Positions 37,532-46,969 are shown, counted from the first letter of the stretch. The stretch is 58,041 nucleotides of DNA from Thermoplasmata archaeon (GCA_021835025.1 JAKBQY010000043.1:1-58041); one strand, 5' to 3'. The notes: generated by a model from the sequence alone, not told the origin. Numbers and translations are program-made.

Positions 37532-38308
37532 ATGAAATTAAATATTAAAAACCACAGGATAATAATTTCGATTATTGTAATCATAATAGCAGTAATTATA
37601 ATATCTTCATCCCTATATTTATATCAAAACAAAACAGAAAGATATAATGATGTCCACAGTTATACATTAAACTATTCAAATGTATCACATATTCCAGAAA
37701 ATAATATATCCATAAGTTCATATTCAACACATGGAAATAAGATAAATTATCTGAATACAACAATGGATAATATAACAATATGTGCATGTCCAGGATTAAC
37801 AATAGCATTTACATTAAATATAAAGGAGAATTATGATAAAAATGTAAAAATATATTACAGCTCAAAATATTATAATATTCCAGGTAAATGCAATGAATAT
37901 AAATATTGTTTTGAAGAACCAATTATGAAGAATAATAAGGGATATTACAATTTCACACTTAAGGTATCGTCAGGAAACCTGTACAATGTATTCAAAATAG
38001 ATACGTATGATTCTTCTGCATTATATGGAGATGTAGGAATGTCTCCCATCGATACGAATATAAATACAAGTTTGAATTCAACAATATATATAAAAGATCT
38101 TAATAACGGTACAATATATAAAACCCCTATAGTTAAAGGCCAATATTTATTCTTTGCAAAACCAAATACCAATTATGAATTGATGTATTTAAAAAACAAT
38201 CAGTTAATACCGTTTGAATCATCAAATAGTTCTGGTCCTTATAATTTAACAAATATAGAATCTCCAAATGCAGGTAACAGTTTAGATATGAATATATTCT
38301 ATCGATGA
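37532..38308 (+). CDS. Tandem surface protein, paralogue 2
   Basis: A 258-residue paralogue of the preceding gene, with the same 45-residue N-terminus and export anchor, the ITICACPGLTIAF motif, and a diverged version of the C-terminal module (DVGMSPIDTNINTSLNST in place of SVGTSYSTADRNTSLDST). Its C-terminus reads SLDMNIFYR instead of SSHIDMFYR. The same 6-nt spacing to the neighbouring copies is kept. Function unknown; probably membrane-anchored outside the cell. Confidence 0.78.
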   Translation: MKLNIKNHRIIISIIVIIIAVIIISSSLYLYQNKTERYNDVHSYTLNYSNVSHIPENNISISSYSTHGNKINYLNTTMDNITICACPGLTIAFTLNIKENYDKNVKIYYSSKYYNIPGKCNEYKYCFEEPIMKNNKGYYNFTLKVSSGNLYNVFKIDTYDSSALYGDVGMSPIDTNINTSLNSTIYIKDLNNGTIYKTPIVKGQYLFFAKPNTNYELMYLKNNQLIPFESSNSSGPYNLTNIESPNAGNSLDMNIFYR

Positions 38309-38314
38309 TTTATT

Positions 38315-38518
38315 ATGAAATTAAATATTAAAAACCATAGGATAATAATTTCGATTATTGTAATCATAATAGCAGTTATTATAATATCCTCATCCCTATA
38401 TTTATATCAAAACAAAACAGAAAGATATAATGATGTCCACAGTTATACATTAAACTATTCAAGGGTTTTTCTATTATCCCCCAAATATAAATGTTCCAAT
38501 AACCTTTTTATGAGATGA
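38315..38518 (+). pseudogene. Truncated third surface-protein paralogue
   Basis: The first 49 codons, through the export anchor to SYTLNYS, match paralogues 1 and 2. At 38463 the sequence switches to an IS5-like terminal sequence (GGGTTTTTCTATTATCCCCC), and the frame continues to a chance stop at 38518. The extracellular domain and C-terminal module are lost. This is a clear IS-associated gene disruption. Confidence 0.88.
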
Positions 38519-38670
38519 ATGAAATTTCTTTGTTTTATTTAGCAAGATGTCCAATTTTGATATAATATTATTCTCTTTTTTATCAAAATTTACGGGAGCT
38601 TACGCTATCCTTACATGTTTTTTTAATGAAAATACTGTGCTAAGATTGTATGCAAGACATATCAATGTCA
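38463..38670 (-). mobile_element. IS5-like 3'-end remnant
   Basis: Shares its end (TTTTTCTATTATCCCCC, near TTTCTTTGTTTTATT) and the transposase C-terminal block (LAYNLSTVFSLKKHVRIA, minus strand, stop at 38600-38602) with the remnant at 34076-34482. The N-terminal part of the transposase is missing. The rest of the gap to 38865 contains a block (38715-38790) that recurs at 41345-41410, another IS edge, and AT-rich spacer. Confidence 0.7.
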
Positions 38671-38865
38671 TGGAGTTAGCGAATTCTACAAAATTATTAA
38701 AAGCTATACAAACATAATAAGGACATTTTCTATTAACCTAAAAAAGATGATTTTTTTCATTCAGAATAAACAATTGTGATGTTTTAGAAAAGGTTTTTCT
38801 ATATAAAATTTACAATTTTATGCTTTAGAAACTATAAAATAATCGATTATGATTGTTATGTAACC

Positions 38866-39399
38866 ATGAACATTTCAAAAAATCAGATATTATTTATTAA
38901 AAAATTGATGGAAAATTCGGATAAAAGATTAGAAGAGTTTAATAAATTTTTGAAAAAGAGTCGAAAATCAGACATATCCGAACTTGATAGGAATGAAGCC
39001 TCGGAATTAATAGATTTATTGAAAAAAATAAAGGTTGACAACAACGCATATTCAGAAAAAACAATTACCAGCAAGCAGCTAAAATTTATTCAAAACCTTA
39101 ACAATTCCGAAATAAGAATAGCTGAAACAAATAATTTTTTAAAAAGCCATGGCAATAAACTAATTGAAATGCTAACAATGTCTGAATCATCTGAATTAAT
39201 AGATCTTTTAAGGAATATCTCTGATCCATTAAATATTCATTCAAATATTTCAACAAAACAATTGAAATTCATTGAAAAATTAGAGGAAAATGAAGATAAA
39301 ATAAAAATTGTAGATAATTATTTAAAAAAATTAAATAAAAAGGATATAATGGAACTCACAAGCAAAGAAGCCAGTATATTGATAGACCGCATTAAATGA
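38866..39399 (+). CDS. Triple-repeat helical protein
   Basis: A 177-residue protein made of three tandem modules of about 58 residues. Each starts with a (K/T)xQ(L/I)xFIxxL helix, has a loop with a second helix (NKFLKK / NNFLKS / DNYLKK) and ends in L-xxEAS-LID-(L/I). The single module resembles the short C-terminal tail found on many DNA-binding and phage recombination proteins (ITxKQxxxIxxL ... EASxLIxxL), but nothing else is attached here. Function unknown; a protein- or nucleic-acid-binding role is a guess. It follows IS debris and has no operon partner. Confidence 0.75.
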   Translation: MNISKNQILFIKKLMENSDKRLEEFNKFLKKSRKSDISELDRNEASELIDLLKKIKVDNNAYSEKTITSKQLKFIQNLNNSEIRIAETNNFLKSHGNKLIEMLTMSESSELIDLLRNISDPLNIHSNISTKQLKFIEKLEENEDKIKIVDNYLKKLNKKDIMELTSKEASILIDRIK

Positions 39400-39674
39400 T
39401 TAATTAAATATTTTAGAATTATATATATTAGAATAATAATGCAATAAATCCCCTTAATATTTGATTTTCGCAAATAAAAATATAAAATTATTTTCTAAAA
39501 GGCTTTGATAATTATCCATAAAAAAGTTTTAACATGTGCATGTTTTTTCTTTGCCATAAGCAACTTTTATTATGCCATGAGATAACCTTCATTTTTATTA
39601 TGAATAAAATTTTATTCAACGTTTTATTTACAAAAATGATTTAAATATAAATATAATAGTTATGTAGTGATAGT

Positions 39675-40220
39675 ATGATAGAAAAATGTGTACTTGCAGG
39701 CGGCTGTTTCTGGTGCATGGAAGCAGTATTCCAAGATATCAATGGAATAATAAAGGTTGAGCCTGGATATTCTGGTGGAACGGTAGAAAATCCAACATAT
39801 GAGGAAGTGTGTACAAATAAAACCGGTCATGCAGAATCAGTTAGAATAACATATGATAATAGCGTAATTTTATACAATGACATTCTTAAACTATTCTTTG
39901 CAATGCACGATCCAACACAATTGAACCATCAGGGAAATGATATGGGAACGCAGTATAGATCTGCAATATTTTATTTGAATGATGACCAGAAAGAAAAGAC
40001 AAACTCATACATTAAAAAGCTGGAGGAAAATCATGAATTCAATAACCCTATAGTAACCGCGGTGAAGGAATTTACAAACTTTTATCCCGCTGAGGATTAT
40101 CATAAAAATTATTATAAAAATAATCCGCAGAATTCATATTGCCGGTATATAATCTCTCCAAAAGTTAAAAAGCTTAAAAAATATTATTCCCCAATATTAA
40201 AAATAAATAAAAGCTTATAA
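39675..40220 (+). CDS. msrA: Peptide methionine sulfoxide reductase MsrA
   Basis: A 181-residue MsrA. The catalytic motif GGCFWCMEAVF has the nucleophile Cys11 (Cys14 is the second Cys of the motif). Conserved EPGYSGGTVENPTYEEVC and GNDMGTQYRSAIF segments are present, as is a candidate resolving Cys in NSYCRYIISPK near the C-terminus. It repairs oxidised methionine (S-epimer). The ATG is preceded by GTGATAGT, a core SD. The 275-nt upstream gap shows nothing beyond AT-rich promoter-like sequence. Confidence 0.95.
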   Translation: MIEKCVLAGGCFWCMEAVFQDINGIIKVEPGYSGGTVENPTYEEVCTNKTGHAESVRITYDNSVILYNDILKLFFAMHDPTQLNHQGNDMGTQYRSAIFYLNDDQKEKTNSYIKKLEENHEFNNPIVTAVKEFTNFYPAEDYHKNYYKNNPQNSYCRYIISPKVKKLKKYYSPILKINKSL

Positions 40221-40330
40221 TTTTATGTAGATTATAACCTTTTAAAAATTGAATATATTTTGGTTTTGAAATAAAAAAATAAAATTATAATTATGATAAA
40301 ATATTTATTTTATGAAATACTATTAAATAT

Positions 40331-40969
40331 ATGGAAATTAAAAAGATTGAATATTTTAATATTGATTCAGGATCGGACCAATTTCAAAAGGCGTATGATA
40401 TTTACAATAATTCATTTCCAAAGTATGAAAAAAGATCAAGCATAGATTTAAAATTGAATCTTATAAAGGACGGTGAAAAATTAACCGGAGGAAAAATAGA
40501 TAATAAAATCGTAATGATGAGTCTTGTATGGCCAGTGCCAGATTATGAATTTTTATTTCTTGATTCTATTGCTGTTGATGAAAATTACCGCAACAACGGT
40601 ATAGGCACCGATTTTATGAAAAGAATATTTTCTTTATTTGGAGATAATTATACTAAAATAATATTCGAAACAAAACCCATCAGTGATGATTCCGATTCCA
40701 GTGTAAATAAAAAAATTAATTTCTTTACAAAATTGGGAGCTAAAAAATTAACAGGATTCAAGTATTATGTGCCATCAAAAATACTCGGCAAACCACCAGA
40801 GGAAATGACCCTTATGGTTATATCAAAAGATAATGATAAAACGCTTGACGGCCATTTAATCGGTGAGGTTTTGAACAAAATTTACCATCATATTTATCAT
40901 CAAAACTATGAAAGCAGCACATTATCAGGAATAATAAATGAAATACCAAAGGAAATAAAACTTGAATAA
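40331..40969 (+). CDS. GNAT-family N-acetyltransferase
   Basis: A 212-residue protein with the GNAT core: FLFLDSIAVDENYRNNGIGT contains the acetyl-CoA-binding Q/RxxGxG/A-type loop (YRNNGIGTDFM, about 93-103), followed by the helix and beta-5 (KIIFETKP) and an FFTKLGAKKLTGFKYYVP C-terminal segment. The substrate is unknown. TATA-like ATTTTATG about 25 nt upstream fits a leaderless start. It is the last intact gene before IS debris. Confidence 0.82.
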   Translation: MEIKKIEYFNIDSGSDQFQKAYDIYNNSFPKYEKRSSIDLKLNLIKDGEKLTGGKIDNKIVMMSLVWPVPDYEFLFLDSIAVDENYRNNGIGTDFMKRIFSLFGDNYTKIIFETKPISDDSDSSVNKKINFFTKLGAKKLTGFKYYVPSKILGKPPEEMTLMVISKDNDKTLDGHLIGEVLNKIYHHIYHQNYESSTLSGIINEIPKEIKLE

Positions 40970-41479
40970 CCTTTATTAGAATATTTATTTGCCATAATAA
41001 AGAAATTAGAATATGCAGAGTAACCCACTTTTGAAACGTCCTGAAGAAAACCATATATGTTTTGGCATTCATAAAAATCATCCTTTAATCCGAGGAATCC
41101 ATTCTTCCAGGAATAATACGCGACCTTACATCTATTTGAAATTTTTTAACACAAGCACCAGCATTTTACAATATTTGCAGAATTATAAAATGAGGTTTAT
41201 TACAGTATTAATGTCTGGCACAGTCCGGAATACAATAAATGGAAAGAAACATCTTGTCATGATGTGGAAGAAACGCATTGATGAAAAATTAAAAATGATT
41301 AAGGAAATTTATATCGGAAATATGGAGAACCTTGCCAATATACTTGACATTTTCTATCAACCTAAAAGATGATTTTTTATTCAAAATAAACAATTTTGAA
41401 ACGCATATTTTAACGGATTTTGTATATACATGCCATTAAAATTAGATAAATTTGTGGGATTTTTAGAAAAAGTCCTCAG
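40970..41479. other. IS debris between acetyltransferase and IstB remnant
   Basis: No confident intact gene. An ORF at 41013-41372 ends FYQPKR, and its last ~60 nt plus flank match 38715-38790, which marks a shared IS edge; it may be a transposase C-terminal fragment but is not recognised. At 41433-41465 the sequence GGGATTTTTAGAAAAAGTCC looks like an inverted copy of the IS5-like end at 38463. The region appears to be nested, decayed insertions. Confidence 0.5.
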
Positions 41480-41834
41480 CAATTAAGCATGTGCAATCCA
41501 TGAAGAGGGATTACAACCTTTTCAAAACTTCAGTACAGGCTTGCAACATACAATAGGTTTCAATTGATGATAGTGGATGAAATGGGCTACCTTACATTGT
41601 CAATGGAGGAATCCAGCCTCTTCTCCCTATTTGTGCCATACAGGTATGAGAAGAAATCAACAATATACACATCAAACAAGGGATTCTCAGAATGGGAAAG
41701 GAGGTTAATGGCGATACGATTATGGCATCTGCTGGGCAGGATAGGATGATACCCACTATAAACACAAGGAGAGTTCTTACAGATTAAAAGGCAGAAATAA
41801 AATCGGTATTATCAAACCAAAGAGGGTGAGTTAA
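41480..41834 (+). pseudogene. IstB-like (IS21 helper ATPase) remnant
   Basis: Recognisable IstB C-terminal half with frameshifts: FQLMIVDEMGYLTLSMEESS (Walker B, about 41557-41616), RYEKKSTIYTSNKGFSEW, then in another frame GDTIMASA, then a third frame HYKHKESSYRLKGRNKIGII ending at 41834. IstB assists the IS21 transposase IstA. The N-terminal Walker A half is missing or scrambled and no istA is present. Confidence 0.85.
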
Positions 41835-41988
41835 AAATGGGCAATCAAAATAATGGGGTTCAATATTTAATTATAGAAAATAATCAATTTTAGTTTGCCG
41901 CTTACAATAATTTTTATTTTGGTATATGTGTACGATACAAATTCGCCTTGACTTCTTTAGGATTTCTGCAATAAAACACGGCCAATAT

Positions 41989-42777
41989 TTAAATATTTTT
42001 TTTATCTTGCTTTGAATTTAATATTTCTTCAGCAACCATTTTTATTCCTTCTTTTAAAGGCAAAGGATTTTTAATTACTGTATTGTAAGCTATTAACGAC
42101 TCCGTTTCATCAACTATATAATTTCTATATTCATTATTTATTTTTTTGCCTGTAATATTTTCTATTGTTTTTAATAAGTCATTAACCGATGTTCCAATAC
42201 CCGATCCAACATCATATTCACCTGGCGTTATTTCATTATTTATAAGTTTGTATATCAAATTAACAACATCTCCAACATATAAATAATCTCTTACATGTGA
42301 CCCATCACCATATATTGTGGCTTTTTCATTTAATAATGCCGCTTTAGTAAATAAATATAAAGCCCCTTTACCTGACTTTTCTCCATATATATTGTAAAAT
42401 TTTAGTATATAACTCTTTAAGTTATACAAGTTATTATAAAGATGAATCCATTCAACTGAATTTTTCTTTGCTAATGAATATGGATTTGTAGGATTTTTAA
42501 TCGAACCTGAAGAAGGGAATATAAACTTTGAATTATTTTTTCTTGCAATTTCAAGAAACTTCATTGTTAAATTCAAACCATCATCATAATATTCATAGGG
42601 GTATTCTGTTGATAACCTTATCAGTCCTCTTGCGGCCATATGTATGATATAATCATATTTTATATCCATTAATTTATCATTTAAATCATAACCGTAAACT
42701 TCGTAATCCTTTGATTTTAAATAATCATATATGCGACTTCCAATAAAGCCCTTATATCCAGTAATTAATATTTTCAT
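41989..42777 (-). CDS. NAD-dependent sugar epimerase/dehydratase (extended SDR)
   Basis: A 262-residue extended short-chain dehydrogenase. It has the N-terminal TGYKGFIGSRIYDYL (GxxGxxG), the catalytic Tyr-Lys pair in NPYSLAKKNS, an upstream Ser (FPSSGSIK), and a GDGSHVRDYLYVGDVVNLI segment typical of UDP-glucose 4-epimerase/GDP-mannose dehydratase relatives. Somewhat shorter than the usual 300-320 residues. It acts on nucleotide sugars, product unknown. First member of a glycan island with two glycosyltransferases; TATA-like AAATTTATAC lies upstream on the minus strand. Confidence 0.88.
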   Translation of the reverse strand: MKILITGYKGFIGSRIYDYLKSKDYEVYGYDLNDKLMDIKYDYIIHMAARGLIRLSTEYPYEYYDDGLNLTMKFLEIARKNNSKFIFPSSGSIKNPTNPYSLAKKNSVEWIHLYNNLYNLKSYILKFYNIYGEKSGKGALYLFTKAALLNEKATIYGDGSHVRDYLYVGDVVNLIYKLINNEITPGEYDVGSGIGTSVNDLLKTIENITGKKINNEYRNYIVDETESLIAYNTVIKNPLPLKEGIKMVAEEILNSKQDKKNI

Positions 42778-42888
42778 AGTTTGTTATTGTAAAACCGTAT
42801 AAATTTTTATCCATATGTAGTTATTAACTCAATCTCTTTTAATTTATGATTAAAAAAATTTATATAGAAATTTTAAATCAATAATTTA

Positions 42889-43797
42889 ATGGTTTTTATA
42901 TCTGTTATTATCACGGCCTATAAGAGAAAAGAATTTATAATGGATGCAATAAAATCTGTTTTAAATCAAACATTACCAAGGAAATATTATGAAATAATTG
43001 TGGTAAAAAATTTCATTGATAGTGATATTGATAAATATATAAATGATAATAATATTAAAAATATATTTTCTAATGATATTTCTTTATCTGGCAAATCAGT
43101 TGAGGCAATTAAATCATCACATGGAGAAATTATATCATTTTTAGATGATGATGATATGTTTTATAATAATAAATTAGAATATATTTATGATTTATTTAAA
43201 AATAATATCAATCTAGTTTATTATCATAACAATATGCAATTTATGGATGAAAATGAATCTCCAATTAAAAATCAATATAATGCACCGGATTTTAATACAT
43301 CCTCAATAACAATCGAAAAGAATATAATAAACATTGATAATTTAAAAAAAATAGATATTATAGTTGATACCTTTTTTTATTGTTCTGCCTTAGATTCAAA
43401 CAAAAAAATAATTGATAATAAAAAAATATTAACTAAATATCGATTTCATAATTCTTCATCAAATGTATTAGATAGTAATTTTGATATGTTTCTAAAGAAT
43501 AAAATAAACGTAACTGAGAGGTTTATAGATCATTATAAATCATTATTACCCTTATTTAAGAGAAAAAAAACAATAAATAACATTAAATCGTTAATTTTTA
43601 TTAAAGAAACTTACCTTTATTCCATTAATAAAAACTATAAGCCTAATAATTTTTTATTTAAATTTTTATTTTATAGTGGGCATAAATTATCTACTATCCT
43701 TGAATTTATTTCCATAACTATTTTTGGCAATTTTGCTAGAAGGATTTTGAATTCTTATAGGATGAAAATAGTGTTTAAAAATTCGATCTATTCATAA
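42889..43797 (+). CDS. Family 2 (GT-A) glycosyltransferase
   Basis: A 302-residue GT2 enzyme. The N-terminus is FISVIITAYKRKEFIMDAIK, with the nucleotide-binding fold; the metal-binding acidic cluster is ISFLDDDDMFYNN (about 84-96). The C-terminal part is Asn/Lys-rich without clear membrane segments apart from a weakly hydrophobic stretch near the end. GC content looks lower than in core genes, suggesting lateral origin. Divergent from the epimerase gene. Confidence 0.85.
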   Translation: MVFISVIITAYKRKEFIMDAIKSVLNQTLPRKYYEIIVVKNFIDSDIDKYINDNNIKNIFSNDISLSGKSVEAIKSSHGEIISFLDDDDMFYNNKLEYIYDLFKNNINLVYYHNNMQFMDENESPIKNQYNAPDFNTSSITIEKNIINIDNLKKIDIIVDTFFYCSALDSNKKIIDNKKILTKYRFHNSSSNVLDSNFDMFLKNKINVTERFIDHYKSLLPLFKRKKTINNIKSLIFIKETYLYSINKNYKPNNFLFKFLFYSGHKLSTILEFISITIFGNFARRILNSYRMKIVFKNSIYS

Positions 43798-43959
43798 TGA
43801 TCTAAAGTTTTGTGTTAATTATATTCATATTGTATTATATATCCCATATTTACCGAAAAGATTTTTTACTGACCTATATGGATTCATTATTGAATACTGA
43901 AGAATATCTATTATTGATAAAGTTTATAACTGTATGTTAAATATAAAAATGATGTTTTA

Positions 43960-45126
43960 ATGAAAATTGTAATTGTAACAGACGCGATATTTGGCAATAA
44001 AAATTTTGGAGGTCATGAAACTCGTATTATGGAATTATTTAGTAAATTAGCAGAATACAATGATGTGCATTTGGTTCAAATTTCACCCTCAACAAACGTT
44101 TGGAAATTAGATAATAAAATCACGGTTCACGATTTAAGCCCATTATTCGGGAGGCTTGGAAAATTATTGTATTCTAAACAGTTATTTTTATCCAGATATT
44201 TTTTTTATTTAAAGTTAAATAAATTTGTAAATAAATTAAACCCGGATATTGTTGATTTTAATTGTTGGGCGTACCCTATTTTTAAAAAAAAATATTTATT
44301 AATTGCCTCGAGTAGCATAATGTCAGATAATCCAAATGCAAGTTCTTTTATATCTAGGCTTGTCAAGTTATTCGATTTTTTCTTATTGAAATATAAAATA
44401 AAAAAATCGGACTATGTAATATTTTTTTCAAAGCAGAACGAAGAAAAATACTCTCCAATAGCCAATAAATATTCAAAAAAATATGTATATATACCTAATG
44501 GCATTGATGCTAATGTATTTTTTCCTAAGAATAAGGAAACTATGAGAAAAAAACATAATTTGCCTCTAGATAAGAAAATCATCATGTATTCATCGAGATT
44601 AGTTTATTATAAAAGACCTTATGATTATTTAGCAGCATTAAAATTATTACCAAATGAATATTATGGTATTATTGCGGGAGATGGGGAAATAGCAAATGAC
44701 ATTAAACAATGGATAATAAAAAATAAAATGGAAGATAAAGTTATTATGGTAGGAAAACTTGATAAATATGAATTAGCCGAAATGTATTCAGCCAGTGATA
44801 TGACGATTTATCCAACAGAATTTGAAGTGCAACCATTAGTCCCACAAGAAGCCATGGCCTGTGGTAGTATACCAATAGTTTCTAACACATTAGGAAATAA
44901 TGAAATAGTTTTAGATAAAGAAAATGGATTATTATTCGAATTAGGAAATATAAATGATTTAGTGGAGAAAATACAACTTATTTCAAATAATAATGAAATG
45001 CAAGAATATTTAATCAAAGGAGGTTTAGAATACATGAAGAATAGAACGTGGATAAATACAGCAAAAAAAACAGAAGAGATATATAAGAAAGTATTGATGG
45101 ATAAACAAAATAAAAATACAGTTTAA
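43960..45126 (+). CDS. Family 4 (GT-B) glycosyltransferase
   Basis: A 388-residue GT4 enzyme with an N-terminal acceptor domain (FGNKNFGGHETRIMELFSKL) and C-terminal donor domain: MYSSRLVYYKRPYDYLAALK, then YPTEFEVQPLVPQEAMACGS, which holds the donor-binding glutamates. Probably builds a surface polysaccharide or N-glycan with the neighbouring GT2 and epimerase. TATA-like GTTAAATATAAA about 24 nt upstream fits a leaderless ATG. Confidence 0.9.
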   Translation: MKIVIVTDAIFGNKNFGGHETRIMELFSKLAEYNDVHLVQISPSTNVWKLDNKITVHDLSPLFGRLGKLLYSKQLFLSRYFFYLKLNKFVNKLNPDIVDFNCWAYPIFKKKYLLIASSSIMSDNPNASSFISRLVKLFDFFLLKYKIKKSDYVIFFSKQNEEKYSPIANKYSKKYVYIPNGIDANVFFPKNKETMRKKHNLPLDKKIIMYSSRLVYYKRPYDYLAALKLLPNEYYGIIAGDGEIANDIKQWIIKNKMEDKVIMVGKLDKYELAEMYSASDMTIYPTEFEVQPLVPQEAMACGSIPIVSNTLGNNEIVLDKENGLLFELGNINDLVEKIQLISNNNEMQEYLIKGGLEYMKNRTWINTAKKTEEIYKKVLMDKQNKNTV

Positions 45127-45189
45127 ATGAAATAATAACTTAGATATTTAACACCGCGAGCAGAAAATTCCACACCATTTATGGGTGGG

Positions 45190-45440
45190 ATGAAAGCTTT
45201 GCTGGGCATTCAGTGTTAGGAATTTTTTCTCTTCCGGTTACCATGAGACCTATGCAGTGAAATGTTTGTGGTTAGTAGTAACTGGGTAATACAACATTAA
45301 TCTTTTTTCCACACGGGAATTTACAATATCTGCAAGCAAAGTTTCTGCTACTTTTCTAGCCTTTGATATTCACCATAGGATGAAAACGAACCTTTTTATA
45401 TCACAGGAGAACATGATTCCTGCCTTCTAGTAGACATAAT
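45190..45440 (+). mobile_element. IS4-like remnant, copy 3 (left part)
   Basis: Shares the left-end region with copy 1: TTTTTTCTCTTCCGG, then GAAATGTTTGTGGTTAGTAG, ACAACATTAATC, and TGCAAGCAAAGTTTCTGCTA. The transposase right half is missing. An 18/20 match in inverted orientation links GCTGGGCATTCAGTGTTAGG (45201-45220) with 48356-48375. The remaining gap to the tRNA holds no other feature. Confidence 0.65.
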
Positions 45441-45561
45441 TAAAAAAGGGTGGATCACACATAGCTCCATGTATGACTGTGCCGTAAAGTCGAATGGCTG
45501 AGCATGGAGTTATCAAAAATATCTATCTTTTATTTGTAGGGGATATGAATAAATGACTATA

Positions 45562-45636
45562 TGCTCCGACCGGGATTTGAACCCGAGTCATCGGCTCGAA
45601 AGGCCGGAATGCTTGGCCGTGCTACACCATCGGAGC
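45562..45636 (-). tRNA. tRNA-Glu (UUC)
   Basis: On the minus strand the 75-nt sequence begins GCTCCGATGGTGTAGCACGG and ends CGGGTTCAAATCCCGGTCGG plus AGCA. The 7-bp acceptor stem GCTCCGA/TCGGAGC, the T-arm GGGTTCAAATCCC and an anticodon loop CTTTCGA (anticodon TTC) are all visible. The anticodon stem has one C-A mismatch at its outer pair. No intron seen. Confidence 0.95.
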
Positions 45637-45691
45637 TTATAATTTGATCTTAAAATAAAACCAAATTTTTGTATTCCCAAATCACATTATG

Positions 45692-46969
45692 TTAATTAAA
45701 TATTTCTTTTGTGATAGTCATTTTTCTGTCTTCTCCAAGGGAAATGATCTCTATATTTTTCCCAAGTTCATCCTCTATTAATTTTAGGTAATTCTTCATG
45801 TTTTTTGGCAAAGCACAGTATCCCTGTTTTATTATTTCCTCTTCATCCATATCTCCCCATCCTGGAATCTCCTTATATTCAACCTCTATTTTTTCAAAAT
45901 CTTTTAATTTTTTTGGGAAATAATCAATTTCATTACCATCTATTAAATATTTAACACCAACTTTTATTTTATCCATTTTTCCAAGAACGTCAACCTTGGT
46001 AATAGCAAGAGAATCGACATCGTTCAGCATGGATGTATACTTCAATAATGGGATATCTAGCCACCCAACCCTTCTTGGTCTTCCTGTTGTGGTCCCATAT
46101 TCATTTCCGTATTTTCTTAATGAATCGTCATTTGTTATTTCTGTTGGAAATGGCCCCGATCCGACCTTTGATTGATAGGCCTTGAAAACACCTATGACTT
46201 TATCAACCTTCCTGAATGAAAATCCTGATCCTGATGAAAGAGCACCTGCTATTGTATTTGATGATGTAACAAATGGATAAATACCAAAATCGATGTCAAG
46301 CATGCCCCCCTGTGCCCCTTCGAAGAGTATGTTTTTTCCCATTTTATAGTCAGCATTTACAAGGATCTCTGTGTAATCTACATATTCCTTTATTTTTTCA
46401 CCCATAGAATACAGGTCTTTTACCATGTTTTCCCTTTCGTTCTCTTCTTTGTATATTGAGTCCTTTAAAAGTTCCATCTTCATTTTATATATTGTTCCTA
46501 TTTTCTGCCTTAAAATTTCTATATCCGAAAGGTCTATCACCCTTATTCCCGTTCTTGCGTATTTATCCTCATACGTGGGGCCAATACCCATTGACGTCGT
46601 TCCTATGTTTAGATTTGACCTTATGCTCTCTTCCTGCTTATCAAGAAACTTGTGCATTTTTGAAACTATATGTGCATTTGCACTTATTTTTATATTTATA
46701 TCCTTATTTGCCTCCTTTAACATATCTATTTCCGTTAATAATTCTTCAAGATCAAGAACCATTCCATTTCCAAGAATAACTGTTTTTGACTGCAGTGCAC
46801 CTGAAGGAATGAGATGGAATTTATATTTTTTATCATTGATAACAACAGTATGGCCTGCGTTGCCGCCACCATTGAATCGAACAACATCATCATAGATTTT
46901 GCTGATATAATCCGTTATCTTGCCTTTACCTTCATCACCAAACTGCATTCCCAATATAACTGAAATCAT
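45692..46969 (-). CDS. purA: Adenylosuccinate synthetase
   Basis: A 425-residue PurA. The P-loop-like N-terminus ILGMQFGDEGKGKITDYIS, RFNGGGNAGHTVV, and GIGPTYEDKYARTGIRV are diagnostic; TTTGRPRRVGWLDIPLL contains the GTP/IMP-site arginines. It joins IMP and aspartate using GTP, in AMP synthesis. Length is normal. It is monocistronic on the minus strand, with tRNA-Glu downstream on the same strand. Confidence 0.97.
   Translation of the reverse strand: MISVILGMQFGDEGKGKITDYISKIYDDVVRFNGGGNAGHTVVINDKKYKFHLIPSGALQSKTVILGNGMVLDLEELLTEIDMLKEANKDINIKISANAHIVSKMHKFLDKQEESIRSNLNIGTTSMGIGPTYEDKYARTGIRVIDLSDIEILRQKIGTIYKMKMELLKDSIYKEENERENMVKDLYSMGEKIKEYVDYTEILVNADYKMGKNILFEGAQGGMLDIDFGIYPFVTSSNTIAGALSSGSGFSFRKVDKVIGVFKAYQSKVGSGPFPTEITNDDSLRKYGNEYGTTTGRPRRVGWLDIPLLKYTSMLNDVDSLAITKVDVLGKMDKIKVGVKYLIDGNEIDYFPKKLKDFEKIEVEYKEIPGWGDMDEEEIIKQGYCALPKNMKNYLKLIEDELGKNIEIISLGEDRKMTITKEIFN

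Larger units (their letters stand above)
36445..38462 (+). repeat. Tandem 786-bp gene-sized repeat (two full units, one truncated)
   Basis: Sequence beginning TTCTGCATTATATGG recurs at 36445, 37231 and 38014, and the ATG of the repeated gene recurs at 36746, 37532 and 38315 (spacing 786 and 783). About 430 bp from 36445 appear identical to the second unit, with no differences seen. Units two and three differ more in the C-terminal module. The third unit ends abruptly at 38462, where an IS5-like end begins. Confidence 0.9.

Noticed and set aside
41013-41372. 119-codon ORF as a functional gene
   Set aside because: No start signal, unusual composition, and its 3' end is shared with IS debris at 38715-38790.
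46425-46895. 156-codon plus-strand ORF inside purA
   Set aside because: Antisense shadow of purA, whose protein signatures are unambiguous.
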